Made by a program: the position numbers and the translations under genes. DNA of 26,242 nucleotides, from positions 1-26,242 of the forward strand of contig CABJAW010000026.1 of the NCBI GenBank assembly GCA_902363665.1, given 5' to 3'. Source of the DNA: Lachnospiraceae bacterium (GTDB lineage Bacteria > Bacillota > Clostridia > Lachnospirales > Lachnospiraceae). A model generated the notes under the pieces. It saw only the letters and a list, made by a program, of their open reading frames with translations, was not told the DNA's origin and did no database searches. Of this stretch, positions 16,626-24,181 are shown piece by piece; position 1 is the first letter of the stretch; each line of letters begins with the position of its first letter.

Positions 16626-18311
16626 TTAGAACAAGCCTGAAATCTTTCCTGTCTCATCTACGTCGATCCGCTCTGCTGCCGGACGCTTCGGAAGACCCGG
16701 CATCGTCATGATCTCACCAGTCAGTGCTACGATAAATCCCGCACCTGCAGAAATCTTCAGGTTGCGCACGGTGATCTCGAAATCAGTCGGTGCACCGAGC
16801 TTCGTCTGGTCGTCAGTCAGGGAGTACTGTGTCTTTGCCATACAGATCGGGCAGCTGCCGTAGCCCATTGCCTCAAGCTGTTTTGCCTGCTTCTGTGCAT
16901 TTGCTGTCAGGACTGCTCTCTTGCCGCCATAGATCTTCTGTACGATCTGGTTGATCTTCTCCTCAATCGTGCCTTCCAGCTCATAGCTGTAAGTAAAGTC
17001 GTTCGGCTCTTCACACAGACGGATGACTTCCTCTGCCAGCTTGACGCCGCCTTCACCGCCCTTTGCCCATACTTCAGACAACGCTACGTTTACGCCGAGC
17101 TCCTTGCATTTTGCTTCTACGAAATCAAGCTCTGCCTTTGTATCCGTCGGGAATGCGTTGATCGCTACGACACACGGAAGCTTGTATACGTTCTTGATAT
17201 TGGAAACATGCTTGAGCAGGTTCGGGATACCCTTTTCAAGTGCCTCGATGTTCTCGTTGTTCAGATCAGCTTTTGCCACACCGCCGTTGTATTTCAGCGC
17301 ACGAACTGTTGCCACGATCACAACTGCGCTCGGTTTCAGGCCTGCCATACGGCACTTGATATCCAGGAACTTCTCTGCACCAAGGTCTGCACCGAATCCA
17401 GCCTCTGTGATCGCATAATCACCAAGCTTCAGCGCCATCTTTGTCGCGATGACGGAGTTGCAGCCGTGTGCGATGTTTGCGAACGGTCCGCCGTGTACGA
17501 TCGCCGGTACATGCTCCAGCGTCTGAACAAGATTCGGCTTCAGGGCATCTTTCAGCAGGGCACACATTGCACCTTCTGCGTGGAGATCGCCTGCTGTTAC
17601 CGGCTTCTGTTCTGCTACTTTTCCATATGTATAACCAATGATGATTCTTGCAAGACGTTTTTTCAGGTCGGAAATGTCATTTGCCAGGCACAGAACTGCC
17701 ATAATCTCGGATGCAACCGTGATATCGTAGCCATCCTCTCTCGGCATTCCGTTTGTCTTTCCGCCAAGTCCGTCTACGACAAAACGCAGCTGACGGTCAT
17801 TCATATCCACACATCTTCTCCAGGTGATCTTTCTCGGATCGATGTTCAGCTCATTGCCCTGGTAGATATGGTTGTCGATCATTGCTGCAAGCAGGTTGTT
17901 TGCTGCACCGATCGCATGGAAGTCACCGGTGAAGTGAAGGTTGATATCCTCCATCGGCACAACCTGTGCGTATCCGCCGCCTGCAGCTCCGCCCTTTACA
18001 CCAAATACCGGTCCGAGGGACGGCTCACGGAGCGCTACCATTACATTCTTGCCAAGCTTCTGCATACCGTCTGCAAGACCTACGGTCGTTGTGGTCTTTC
18101 CTTCTCCGGCCGGTGTCGGATTGATTGCGGTAACAAGGATCAGTTTTCCGTCTTTTTTATCCGTTTCTTTCAGAAGGTTATAATCAATTTTTGCTTTATA
18201 ATTACCGTATTGCTCCAGATATTTGGAATCAATTCCTGCTTTCTTCGCAATCTCTGTGATCGGAAGCATCTCCGTTTCCTGTGCAATTTCAATGTCTGTT
18301 TTGAATCCCAT
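16626..18311 (-). CDS. fhs: Formate-tetrahydrofolate ligase
   Basis: This enzyme (10-formyl-THF synthetase) joins formate to tetrahydrofolate with ATP, giving 10-formyl-THF for purine synthesis, initiator tRNA formylation and, in acetogens, the methyl branch of CO2 fixation. From the ATG at 18311 it has 561 residues, the usual size (about 556-560), with the phosphate-binding loop [11 protein letters not shown], the [15 protein letters not shown] stretch, and the C-terminal [26 protein letters not shown] is 11 bases upstream; GTG at 18338 or ATG at 18332 are less likely starts. The formate channel gene follows. Expression appears to be controlled by two riboswitches in the 446-base leader. No Wood-Ljungdahl genes are in the window. 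Confidence 0.97.
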   Translation of the reverse strand: MGFKTDIEIAQETEMLPITEIAKKAGIDSKYLEQYGNYKAKIDYNLLKETDKKDGKLILVTAINPTPAGEGKTTTTVGLADGMQKLGKNVMVALREPSLGPVFGVKGGAAGGGYAQVVPMEDINLHFTGDFHAIGAANNLLAAMIDNHIYQGNELNIDPRKITWRRCVDMNDRQLRFVVDGLGGKTNGMPREDGYDITVASEIMAVLCLANDISDLKKRLARIIIGYTYGKVAEQKPVTAGDLHAEGAMCALLKDALKPNLVQTLEHVPAIVHGGPFANIAHGCNSVIATKMALKLGDYAITEAGFGADLGAEKFLDIKCRMAGLKPSAVVIVATVRALKYNGGVAKADLNNENIEALEKGIPNLLKHVSNIKNVYKLPCVVAINAFPTDTKAELDFVEAKCKELGVNVALSEVWAKGGEGGVKLAEEVIRLCEEPNDFTYSYELEGTIEEKINQIVQKIYGGKRAVLTANAQKQAKQLEAMGYGSCPICMAKTQYSLTDDQTKLGAPTDFEITVRNLKISAGAGFIVALTGEIMTMPGLPKRPAAERIDVDETGKISGLF

Positions 18312-18397
18312 TGTTTTCAGTTCTCCTTTCATTTCCACCTGTCTGTTTTAATTTCGGAAATTTCGGTCATCCCTGCCGGAGGCTGATTTTGAGCAAT

Positions 18398-18445
18398 AAA
18401 AAAACTGCGCAAAAAAGGATAATCGAAAATCCATCTTAACGCAGT
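18398..18445 (-). terminator. Terminator of the THF riboswitch
   Basis: Minus-strand ACTGCG (18440-18445) pairs with CGCAGT (18404-18409), the inner part can fold further, and seven U follow (18398-18404). It stands 87 bases before fhs. Its 5' strand shares three bases (18443-18445) with the 3' strand of aptamer helix P1, so closing P1 and closing the terminator compete. Confidence 0.8.
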
Positions 18446-18541
18446 AGCGGAAGCGATACCGTAACGCGGAACAGATGCTCCTTCGTTCACACTTACTGAC
18501 CTTCCCGTCATGTGACACTTAACGTACTGTATCTCTCTACT
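18443..18541 (-). ncRNA. THF (tetrahydrofolate) riboswitch aptamer
   Basis: Read on the minus strand the element has the conserved segments of the THF (folT-type) riboswitch in order: GTTAAGTG (18516-18523), the GGGAAGGTC apical loop, ACGAAG (18481-18486) and CGGTATCGCTTCCGCTACT (18443-18461). Helices: P1 AGTAG/CTACT (18537-18541 with 18443-18447), P2 GATAC/GTATC (18529-18533 with 18455-18459), P3 TCACA-TGAC/GTCA-TGTGA. The long-range pseudoknot GGAAG/CTTCC (18501-18505 with 18449-18453) has both strands changed from GGATG/CATCC of the form I remember for Eubacterium siraeum, which supports the assignment by covariation. A terminator follows directly. Confidence 0.88.
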
Positions 18542-18639
18542 TTCATAGAATATAAGGTAAAGAAAACACGAAGCCGCATCTGTCTGACTCGTACAAAGAG
18601 GACATTCGCTATACGATTTGCCGCTTGTCCAACCCGTTT

Positions 18640-18673
18640 AAAAAGGACAGCATAAACGATTTTCATGCTGTCC
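18640..18673 (-). terminator. Terminator of the ZTP riboswitch
   Basis: Minus-strand GGACAGCAT (18665-18673) pairs perfectly with ATGCTGTCC (18645-18653), followed by five U (18640-18644). The 5' strand contains the GGAC needed for helix P3 of the ZTP aptamer, so ligand binding and termination exclude each other. The 98 bases between here and the THF aptamer (18542-18639) show no further recognised element. Confidence 0.92.
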
Positions 18674-18740
18674 AGACGGTCGACTCTTTATAATTTTGAT
18701 TACACTGTGGTGCTCCACATAAATCCGTCAGCAATCAAAA
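18667..18740 (-). ncRNA. ZTP (pfl) riboswitch aptamer
   Basis: Read on the minus strand: P1 TTTTGATT/AATCAAAA (18733-18740 with 18694-18701), internal loop with the conserved CTGACGGA, hairpin GTGG-AGCA-CCAC, linker, then GTCGACCGTCTGGAC. The pseudoknot GACGG (18725-18729) with CCGTC (18675-18679) is intact. The P3 pair is GTC/GAC where the Fusobacterium ulcerans RNA, as I remember it, has GCC/GGC, a compensatory change. ZTP accumulates when 10-formyl-THF is short. Known members of this class usually switch genes on when ZTP binds, which fits the overlap with the terminator. It is a known regulator type for fhs. Confidence 0.93.
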
Positions 18741-18764
18741 CCTGTGTTTCTTTAACTGTCATGA

Positions 18765-18793
18765 AGTATAGCAGAATTTTTCTCTTTTGTCAA
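18765..18793 (-). promoter_or_regulatory. Promoter of the fhs leader
   Basis: Consensus TTGACA (18788-18793), 17-base spacer, TATACT (18765-18770) on the minus strand; transcription should start near 18757, giving a leader of about 446 bases. The -35 lies only 28 bases after the MATE stop, with no terminator between, so readthrough from the upstream operon would also pass the two riboswitches. Confidence 0.88.
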
Positions 18794-18820
18794 TAGTTTA
18801 ACAAAAATAAGTGAGAAGTC

Positions 18821-20188
18821 CTACATTTCCCGGATTTTGTGCATCACCAGGAAATAACTTGGCACCAGGATCAGATCCGCACCAAGCCACGCCAGAATCT
18901 CCGCGTAAAAGATCCCGCTCTCTCCAACTGCAAGCGGAAGCAGAAGCGCCGCACCGGTCCTCATAAAAAACTCTGCAAACCCGGAAACCATCGGGAGCAC
19001 GGTATTTCCAAGCCCCTGGATGCAGCTTCTCACCACATGCAGCACGTACAGGATCGGAAGACAGACACTCATAATGCTCAGATAATGATAGGCAATCGCC
19101 AGCGCCTGTATCCCCTCTTCTCCGTCTGCCGTAATAAACCAGCCAAGAATCACCTTTCCAAAGCCAAGCATCAATGCACCGATTCCAAGCGACGTCACAA
19201 GTGCGATCAGCAAGCCACCTCGCATGCCCTGTGAAATACGTTTTTTCTTTCCTGCCCCCAGATTCTGTCCTGCGTATGTCACCATCGCATAGCCATAGGA
19301 GGTTGCCGCTGTCTCCAGCAGACCGTACAGCTTATTCGTCGCAGTAAACCCGGCAATAAAAGCAACTCCAAATCCATTGATCACACTCTGTACAATCATT
19401 CCCCCGACGGAAATCACCGAATTTTGAAATGCCATCGGCAGGCCAAGAACAAGAAGCCGCCCCATCAGCCTGCCCTGCGGCTGAAAATTTTCCCGCTTCA
19501 TATGAAGCAGCCGGATGTCCTTCATTTTTACAAGGCAGTAAAAAACAGAGATCAGCTGGCCAATGATCGTGGCTGCTGCCGCACCTCTTACGCCCCAGCC
19601 AAAGCCCATCACAAACAACAGGTCAAGCGCGATATTTACAAGCGATGCGACCACCATCGCATACAGTGGTGTCCGGCTGTCACCGAGCGAACGCAGGATA
19701 CAGGCACAGAGATTGTACGCCGTTACCACCGGCAGTCCTGCGAACAGAACACGCAGGTACGCCATGCCGATCGGATAGATATGGTCCGGCGTTCCAAGCA
19801 GATCCAGTACAAAACCGGCAGCCCCTTCTCCCGCTGCGGTAATAAATAATCCGCAGAAAACAGACAGCAAAATAGAATTGGCCACGGCATGCCGCAAAGG
19901 TTCTTCCTCACCCGCGCCAAATTTCTGTGCGATCAGGATCGCAAACCCCTGCGTAAAGCCCTGAATCACGCCAAGCGTCAGCCAGTTCAGCCAGTCGACT
20001 GCACCAAGAGCTGCCAGCGCTTCCACCCCGAGTACCTTTCCAACGATTGCAGTATCTACGATCGTGTAAAGCTGCTGAAAAATATTTCCTGCCATCAGTG
20101 GCAGAGAAAACAGGAGGAGCAGCCGCACCGGGCTTCCCTCCGTCAGATTCTTTGTATGGTTTTTCAGTGTATTTTTTTCCTCTTTCAT
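18821..20188 (-). CDS. MATE family efflux transporter
   Basis: A 455-residue, 12-helix multidrug and toxic compound extrusion protein, probably driven by Na+ or H+. The start (EGSPVRLLLLFSLPLMAGNIFQQLYTIVDTAIVG) and the internal pseudo-repeat (GLPMAFQNSVISVGGMIVQSVINGFG) are typical of the DinF/NorM-like group common in Clostridia. Its ATG overlaps the stop of the beta-glucosidase gene (ATGA), so translation is coupled to it. No terminator follows before the fhs promoter. Substrate unknown; the coupling suggests something related to glycoside breakdown, such as an aglycone, but that is inference. Confidence 0.93.
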   Translation of the reverse strand: MKEEKNTLKNHTKNLTEGSPVRLLLLFSLPLMAGNIFQQLYTIVDTAIVGKVLGVEALAALGAVDWLNWLTLGVIQGFTQGFAILIAQKFGAGEEEPLRHAVANSILLSVFCGLFITAAGEGAAGFVLDLLGTPDHIYPIGMAYLRVLFAGLPVVTAYNLCACILRSLGDSRTPLYAMVVASLVNIALDLLFVMGFGWGVRGAAAATIIGQLISVFYCLVKMKDIRLLHMKRENFQPQGRLMGRLLVLGLPMAFQNSVISVGGMIVQSVINGFGVAFIAGFTATNKLYGLLETAATSYGYAMVTYAGQNLGAGKKKRISQGMRGGLLIALVTSLGIGALMLGFGKVILGWFITADGEEGIQALAIAYHYLSIMSVCLPILYVLHVVRSCIQGLGNTVLPMVSGFAEFFMRTGAALLLPLAVGESGIFYAEILAWLGADLILVPSYFLVMHKIREM

Positions 20189-22596
20189 TCGCTCACCTTA
20201 AGGATCAGTTCCAGTACCCGCTTCGCGCATACGGCAATCTCCTCTCTCGTGATCCGGTGTTCTTCCACATCCTTTACCAGACGCTCCGGATAACCGCAAC
20301 CCATCTTCACATCATTTCCCGCCTGAAGCTCCAGATACTGCTCTGCATGATTCCACCAGTCGGTCGTCACCATACCGCCAAAGCCCCATTCTTCCCGCAG
20401 AATATGCGTCAGAAGGTCTTTGTTCTCCGAGCTTCTCTGTCCATTCACGATATTGTAGGAAGTCATGATCGTCCACGGATCTGCCTCTTTGACAACAATT
20501 TCAAAGCCTTTCAGATAGATTTCACGCAGTGCACGCTCGGAAACTCTGGAATCACTTTCCACTCGTCTTGTCTCTTTGTTGTTGCAGCAGAAATGTTTCA
20601 CGGATGCCCCCACATGCTGGGACTGGATACCGCGCACCAACGCTGCCCCCATCTTTCCGGCAATCAGCGGATCTTCCGAATAATACTCAAAGTTACGTCC
20701 GCAAAGCGGGCTTCTGTGGATATTCATTGCCGGTGTCAGCCACACAGCGATGTTATTTTCCCGTACCTCTTCTGCCCCTGCTTCGCCTACACGCTCCACA
20801 AGCGGTGTATTCCAGCTGCTTGCCAGAAGCGTTGCACAGGGAAACGCCGTTGTCTTCACACCTACCTCCGGCCGGATGCGAAGACCGGCCGGTCCATCTG
20901 CCGTCATCACATTCGGGATATTGTATTCCGGAAGATTTCCAAATCCGTATGTATTTGCGATACCGGTATTCGGCTGGCCGCATACGAGATGAATCAGATC
21001 CTCTGTTGGCAGCTTGCCGACAAATTCATCCAGTGACATCGTGCCCGCTGCAACGTTCTCCAGATCCGCCTCATACTTCACCGGTCCGAGCAGCGCACCC
21101 TTTCTGCCTCTGACATCCGGCTCCTTCGGCGGAGTTGCCTCATAACTCCATGCCGAGATCCGCACCGCGGATTCATCCATCGGCAGGTCTTCCATTGTAC
21201 CATCTGCCGTCATGCGATGTGCCAGCATATTCGGTGCACACTGGGAAGTCAGCTGAAGCACCACTTCATCTGCCGCTTTCATGTATTCACACGCCTTTGT
21301 AACATCACGAACGCTCGTGCCAACCCAGATCGTATACATGCCTTTTTCCAGCACATAAGCAGATTTCTGAATTTTTCCAAGGTCATCATAGCTTGCCATC
21401 TGCTCTTTTGTGACAGTCAGACGAATCGTCTGTGCTTCTCCCGGCTGCAGCAGTCTCGTCTTCGCAAACGCTTTCAGTTCCTTTGCCGGCTTGCCGAGGC
21501 GGCCCTGCGGCGCTGATACATACAGCTGAACAACTTCTTTTCCGGCATAGTCACCGGTGTTCGTCACCGTCACCAGAGCCTCTGCTCCGTCTGCCGTAGC
21601 CTCTGCCTGTTTTATCTCGACCAGAAAGCTGGTATAGGAAAGTCCAAAACCAAACGGATAATTTACTTTCCCGGCAGCTCCCGGAATCGTCTCAAAATAC
21701 CGATAGCCTACGTAAATATCATCCGTATACTCCACATGTGTCTGTGATTCATGGAAATTGTAAGACGACGGGTAATCCTCCAGGCGCTGTGCAAATGTGT
21801 CGACCAGCTTACCGGACGGAACAGCATCTCCAACCAGAAGGTCCGCTGTCGCAAGTCCTCCTTCCATACCGCCCTGCCATGCCATCAAAACCGCATCGAC
21901 TGCATCATCTTTCGCAAACCACGTGGAATCTACCATACCGCCAACATTCATCACAACAATGACTTTTTTGAAATTTGCCTTTGCATCTTCGATCATTTTC
22001 TGTTCTGCATTTGAGAGGTAAAAATCTCCGCGCTCAAATACCTCGGATGCCCTGCGCAGAAGTGCCAGCTCTTCCTCTGCCATGTACTCGCACATCTGCG
22101 GTTCGCCGCCTACTGTACGATCCCAGTTTTCTCCGGAAAAGCGGCAGATCGTCACGATCGCAGTATCCGCAAACGCACTTGCTCCCTTTAAAAGCTCCTC
22201 CGGAATCTGCGGTTCTGATGTCATGCCCGGCACAATGCCCGCTTCATACTGCTTTGCAACTTCCTTCTCATAAAAGGCTCCGAGCGGCTCATAAATGCTT
22301 ACCTTTCCCTCAGCCTCCTTTTTGCGCAGAGCATCCAGCAGGTTTCGGACGTACGCCACTGTCACATCTCCGCTTCCGCCGCCGCCTTTTACATAGTCTA
22401 CGCAGGCCTTGCCAAATACCGCTGCCTTTGTTCCTTTTGCAAGCGGGAGAACCTGCTTTTCATTTTTCAGAAGCACCATGCCCTCTGCGGCTGCCTCTCT
22501 TGAGAGTGCGATATGCTCTGTTCCTCCAGTCACTCTCTTCCCGTTTTTTCCGAGTGGAAGGCCAGGCTGGTAAATGAAGCGATTTCTGTTTTTCAT
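20185..22596 (-). CDS. GH3 beta-glucosidase, permuted domain order
   Basis: A glycoside hydrolase family 3 enzyme of 803 residues, without a signal peptide and so cytoplasmic. The domains are in reversed order: the GH3 C-terminal-type domain comes first (about 30-300, with ICRFSGENWDR and the GG-rich KGGGGSGDV loop), then a fibronectin III-like domain (about 320-400, YPFGFGLSYTSF leading in), and the (beta/alpha)8 catalytic domain last (about 515-803), with MTADGPAGLR, KHFCCNNKE and the nucleophile Asp746 in MVTTDWW. The Glu of FSGENWDR is a candidate acid/base. This permuted layout is known from Ruminococcus albus beta-glucosidase. AAAGGAG lies seven bases before the ATG. MATE follows with a 4-base overlap. 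The sugar specificity cannot be read from the sequence. Confidence 0.95.
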   Translation of the reverse strand: MKNRNRFIYQPGLPLGKNGKRVTGGTEHIALSREAAAEGMVLLKNEKQVLPLAKGTKAAVFGKACVDYVKGGGGSGDVTVAYVRNLLDALRKKEAEGKVSIYEPLGAFYEKEVAKQYEAGIVPGMTSEPQIPEELLKGASAFADTAIVTICRFSGENWDRTVGGEPQMCEYMAEEELALLRRASEVFERGDFYLSNAEQKMIEDAKANFKKVIVVMNVGGMVDSTWFAKDDAVDAVLMAWQGGMEGGLATADLLVGDAVPSGKLVDTFAQRLEDYPSSYNFHESQTHVEYTDDIYVGYRYFETIPGAAGKVNYPFGFGLSYTSFLVEIKQAEATADGAEALVTVTNTGDYAGKEVVQLYVSAPQGRLGKPAKELKAFAKTRLLQPGEAQTIRLTVTKEQMASYDDLGKIQKSAYVLEKGMYTIWVGTSVRDVTKACEYMKAADEVVLQLTSQCAPNMLAHRMTADGTMEDLPMDESAVRISAWSYEATPPKEPDVRGRKGALLGPVKYEADLENVAAGTMSLDEFVGKLPTEDLIHLVCGQPNTGIANTYGFGNLPEYNIPNVMTADGPAGLRIRPEVGVKTTAFPCATLLASSWNTPLVERVGEAGAEEVRENNIAVWLTPAMNIHRSPLCGRNFEYYSEDPLIAGKMGAALVRGIQSQHVGASVKHFCCNNKETRRVESDSRVSERALREIYLKGFEIVVKEADPWTIMTSYNIVNGQRSSENKDLLTHILREEWGFGGMVTTDWWNHAEQYLELQAGNDVKMGCGYPERLVKDVEEHRITREEIAVCAKRVLELILKVSE

Positions 22597-22735
22597 CTGT
22601 TTTCTCCTTTATTTTCCAATTTTAGGCGTTTTACAAACACCATAAACCCTTGATTTTATTGGGCTTTATTCATTGTTTTATATAAATTTTCTCTCCTCTG
22701 GCGGTAAAATACACAGGTACTGATAAAATCATTTA

Positions 22736-23338
22736 TCAATTACCTGTTTCCAATTTAACTTTATCAAATACAATGTCGGCAAGCTTTCGCTTCGGAACAT
22801 AATGTACGTCATTCTCATCGCGGTAATAATCGGTGCTCTCTCCTTCTTTGATTTCCGTCAGCACGATTTTCTCCGCCGGTTTTCCGATGGCCACGACAAG
22901 CAGCGGTGCAAAGCTCTCCGGAAGGCCAAGCTCTGCTTTTAAGGTACCTGCCTGAAAATTACCGATCATACAGCCGCCCAGTCCCATCTCCGTGGCAGCA
23001 AGCAGCATCGTCTGCGCGGCAATCCCGACATCCTTCTGGAATTTCGCAAGTGAAGCACTGACTGCCGTATCCTGACAAATCACAATAAATGCGGTCGGAC
23101 GCATTCCCGGATGCGGAAGTTCCATCTGCGGAAGCGCACCTGCCCACTTTGTCAGTCCCTGTATCCGGTCAACTTCTTCTTTTTCCCATGCCAGATAGTA
23201 GCGAAGCGGCTGCATGTTGGTGCTCGAGGGTGTCAGTCTCGCACAGTCAACCAGCTCCAGAAGTTCCTCCCTTGTAATTTTTCTGTTCTCGTCATAACCG
23301 CGACAGCTTCGGTTCGCTCTGATCAAATCTTTTAACAT
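22736..23338 (-). CDS. Nitroreductase family protein
   Basis: An FMN-dependent oxidoreductase of the nitroreductase superfamily, 200 residues. It opens with LIRANRSCRGYDENRKITREELLELVDCARLTPSSTNMQPLRYYLA, where the R-S-C-R and S-S-x-N-M-Q-P residues are the usual FMN phosphate and ring contacts, and has GLGGCMIGNF and LLVVAIGKP in the second half. AAGGAG is about nine bases before the ATG. Its natural substrate is unknown; relatives act on quinones, nitro compounds or enones. The complete palindromic element sits 52 bases upstream of the start, so the promoter must lie inside it or in that short gap; no clear one is seen. Confidence 0.92.
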   Translation of the reverse strand: MLKDLIRANRSCRGYDENRKITREELLELVDCARLTPSSTNMQPLRYYLAWEKEEVDRIQGLTKWAGALPQMELPHPGMRPTAFIVICQDTAVSASLAKFQKDVGIAAQTMLLAATEMGLGGCMIGNFQAGTLKAELGLPESFAPLLVVAIGKPAEKIVLTEIKEGESTDYYRDENDVHYVPKRKLADIVFDKVKLETGN

Positions 23339-23382
23339 TGATTTGTACTCCTTTTATCCCTTTCTTTCTGAGCTGCTTTTAC

Positions 23383-23540
23383 CTTTATTTGTAACTGTTC
23401 AGAGCCAGGCAAAATTTCATAAAACAGGCGGAAAATGCTTGCATTTTTAAGCCTGTTTTTGAAATTTTATTTGGCGGATACGCCACACCGACGAAATGCG
23501 TAGCATTTTGGAGGTTGGCTCTGAACAGTTACCTTTATTT
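23383..23540 (+). repeat. 8-bp direct repeats flanking the palindromic element
   Basis: CTTTATTT at 23383-23390 and again at 23533-23540 directly bracket the 142-bp element. This is what a target-site duplication from insertion would look like. Confidence 0.75.
23391..23532 (+). mobile_element. MITE-like palindromic element, complete copy B
   Basis: A 142-bp element with 17-bp perfect terminal inverted repeats (GTAACTGTTCAGAGCCA ... TGGCTCTGAACAGTTAC) and 8-bp flanking direct repeats. Inside are three hairpins: a long arm at 23411-23468 (about 25 of 28 positions paired, apical ATGCTTGCAT), GGCG-GATA-CGCC at 23473-23484 and AAATGC-GTA-GCATTT at 23494-23508, so the whole element can fold as one closed multi-branched structure on either strand. 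It has no protein-coding capacity. A second copy lies at 117-255 in opposite orientation, and a cut end at 26126-26142. It sits between the nitroreductase and DUF523 genes. Confidence 0.85.
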
Positions 23541-23559
23541 TATCTTTTCCGTTCTGGCT

Positions 23560-24051
23560 TTATTTTTCTGATGACCGCCTTTCTTCCCGCCGGCCGTACT
23601 TCTCCAGCCATGCAAGGCATTCCTCCGCCTGCTCCTCGTTAAACAGCCGGATTCCATTTTTTTCAAGCAAAGCAGCTGTGACACCGCGGCCTTCGATCCG
23701 CTTTCCCTGAAATGTCCCATCGTAGATCTGATGACTGCCGCACGACGGGCTGCGTTCCTTTAAAATGGCTGCGCTGCAGCCAAGCAGCTTTGCCATCCGA
23801 AGTGCCTCCCGCGCACCCTTCTCAAATTGTGCCGTGACATCACGCCCGCTTTTGGAACAGACTTTTCCGTCCCTGATCTCAGACGGCTCTCTCGGTGTCG
23901 GCAGTCCGCCGTATACTTCCGGGCAAAACGGAAGAAAAGTGGTTGTTTCCTGCAGTCTTTCCAGGCCTGCAAGGCCATTACTTTTGCCGTCATAGCGGCA
24001 CATTACTCCGAGGAGGCAGGCGCTGACGAGAATACACGGCCTGTGAATCAC
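23560..24051 (-). CDS. DUF523 domain protein
   Basis: A DUF523-family protein of unknown function. The core is clear: ILVSACLLGVMCRYDG, then CPEVYGGLPTPREP, and ILKERSPSCGSHQIYDGTF with conserved cysteines that could bind metal or do redox chemistry. I place the start at GTG 24051 (AGGAG 11 bases upstream), giving 163 residues, close to the family size. The frame continues upstream to a GTG at 24210 inside the end of the YitT gene (with GGAGAGGG before it); that would add a 53-residue Lys/Glu-rich tail that the family lacks. It is probably co-transcribed with YitT. Confidence 0.85.
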   Translation of the reverse strand: MIHRPCILVSACLLGVMCRYDGKSNGLAGLERLQETTTFLPFCPEVYGGLPTPREPSEIRDGKVCSKSGRDVTAQFEKGAREALRMAKLLGCSAAILKERSPSCGSHQIYDGTFQGKRIEGRGVTAALLEKNGIRLFNEEQAEECLAWLEKYGRREERRSSEK

Positions 24052-24181
24052 CTTTTCTGATACTCCTGGCACCTTTTCTGTCAGGATCGTTTTCTCCTGT
24101 TTCTTACCAATTTTCTGTCTATTCACTTTTTCTATCTCTTCGTTTTCTTTTTTCCTGTCATGCCGAAACAACCCTTCCTTT

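Noticed and set aside
17208..18386. 392-codon plus-strand open frame
   Set aside because: Antisense to fhs, with Cys/His-rich composition typical of a shadow frame; it also runs into the fhs leader.
18542..18639. A second promoter between the two riboswitches
   Set aside because: TATATTCT is present near 18550 but no -35 match stands at 16-18 bases, so one transcript through both riboswitches is preferred.
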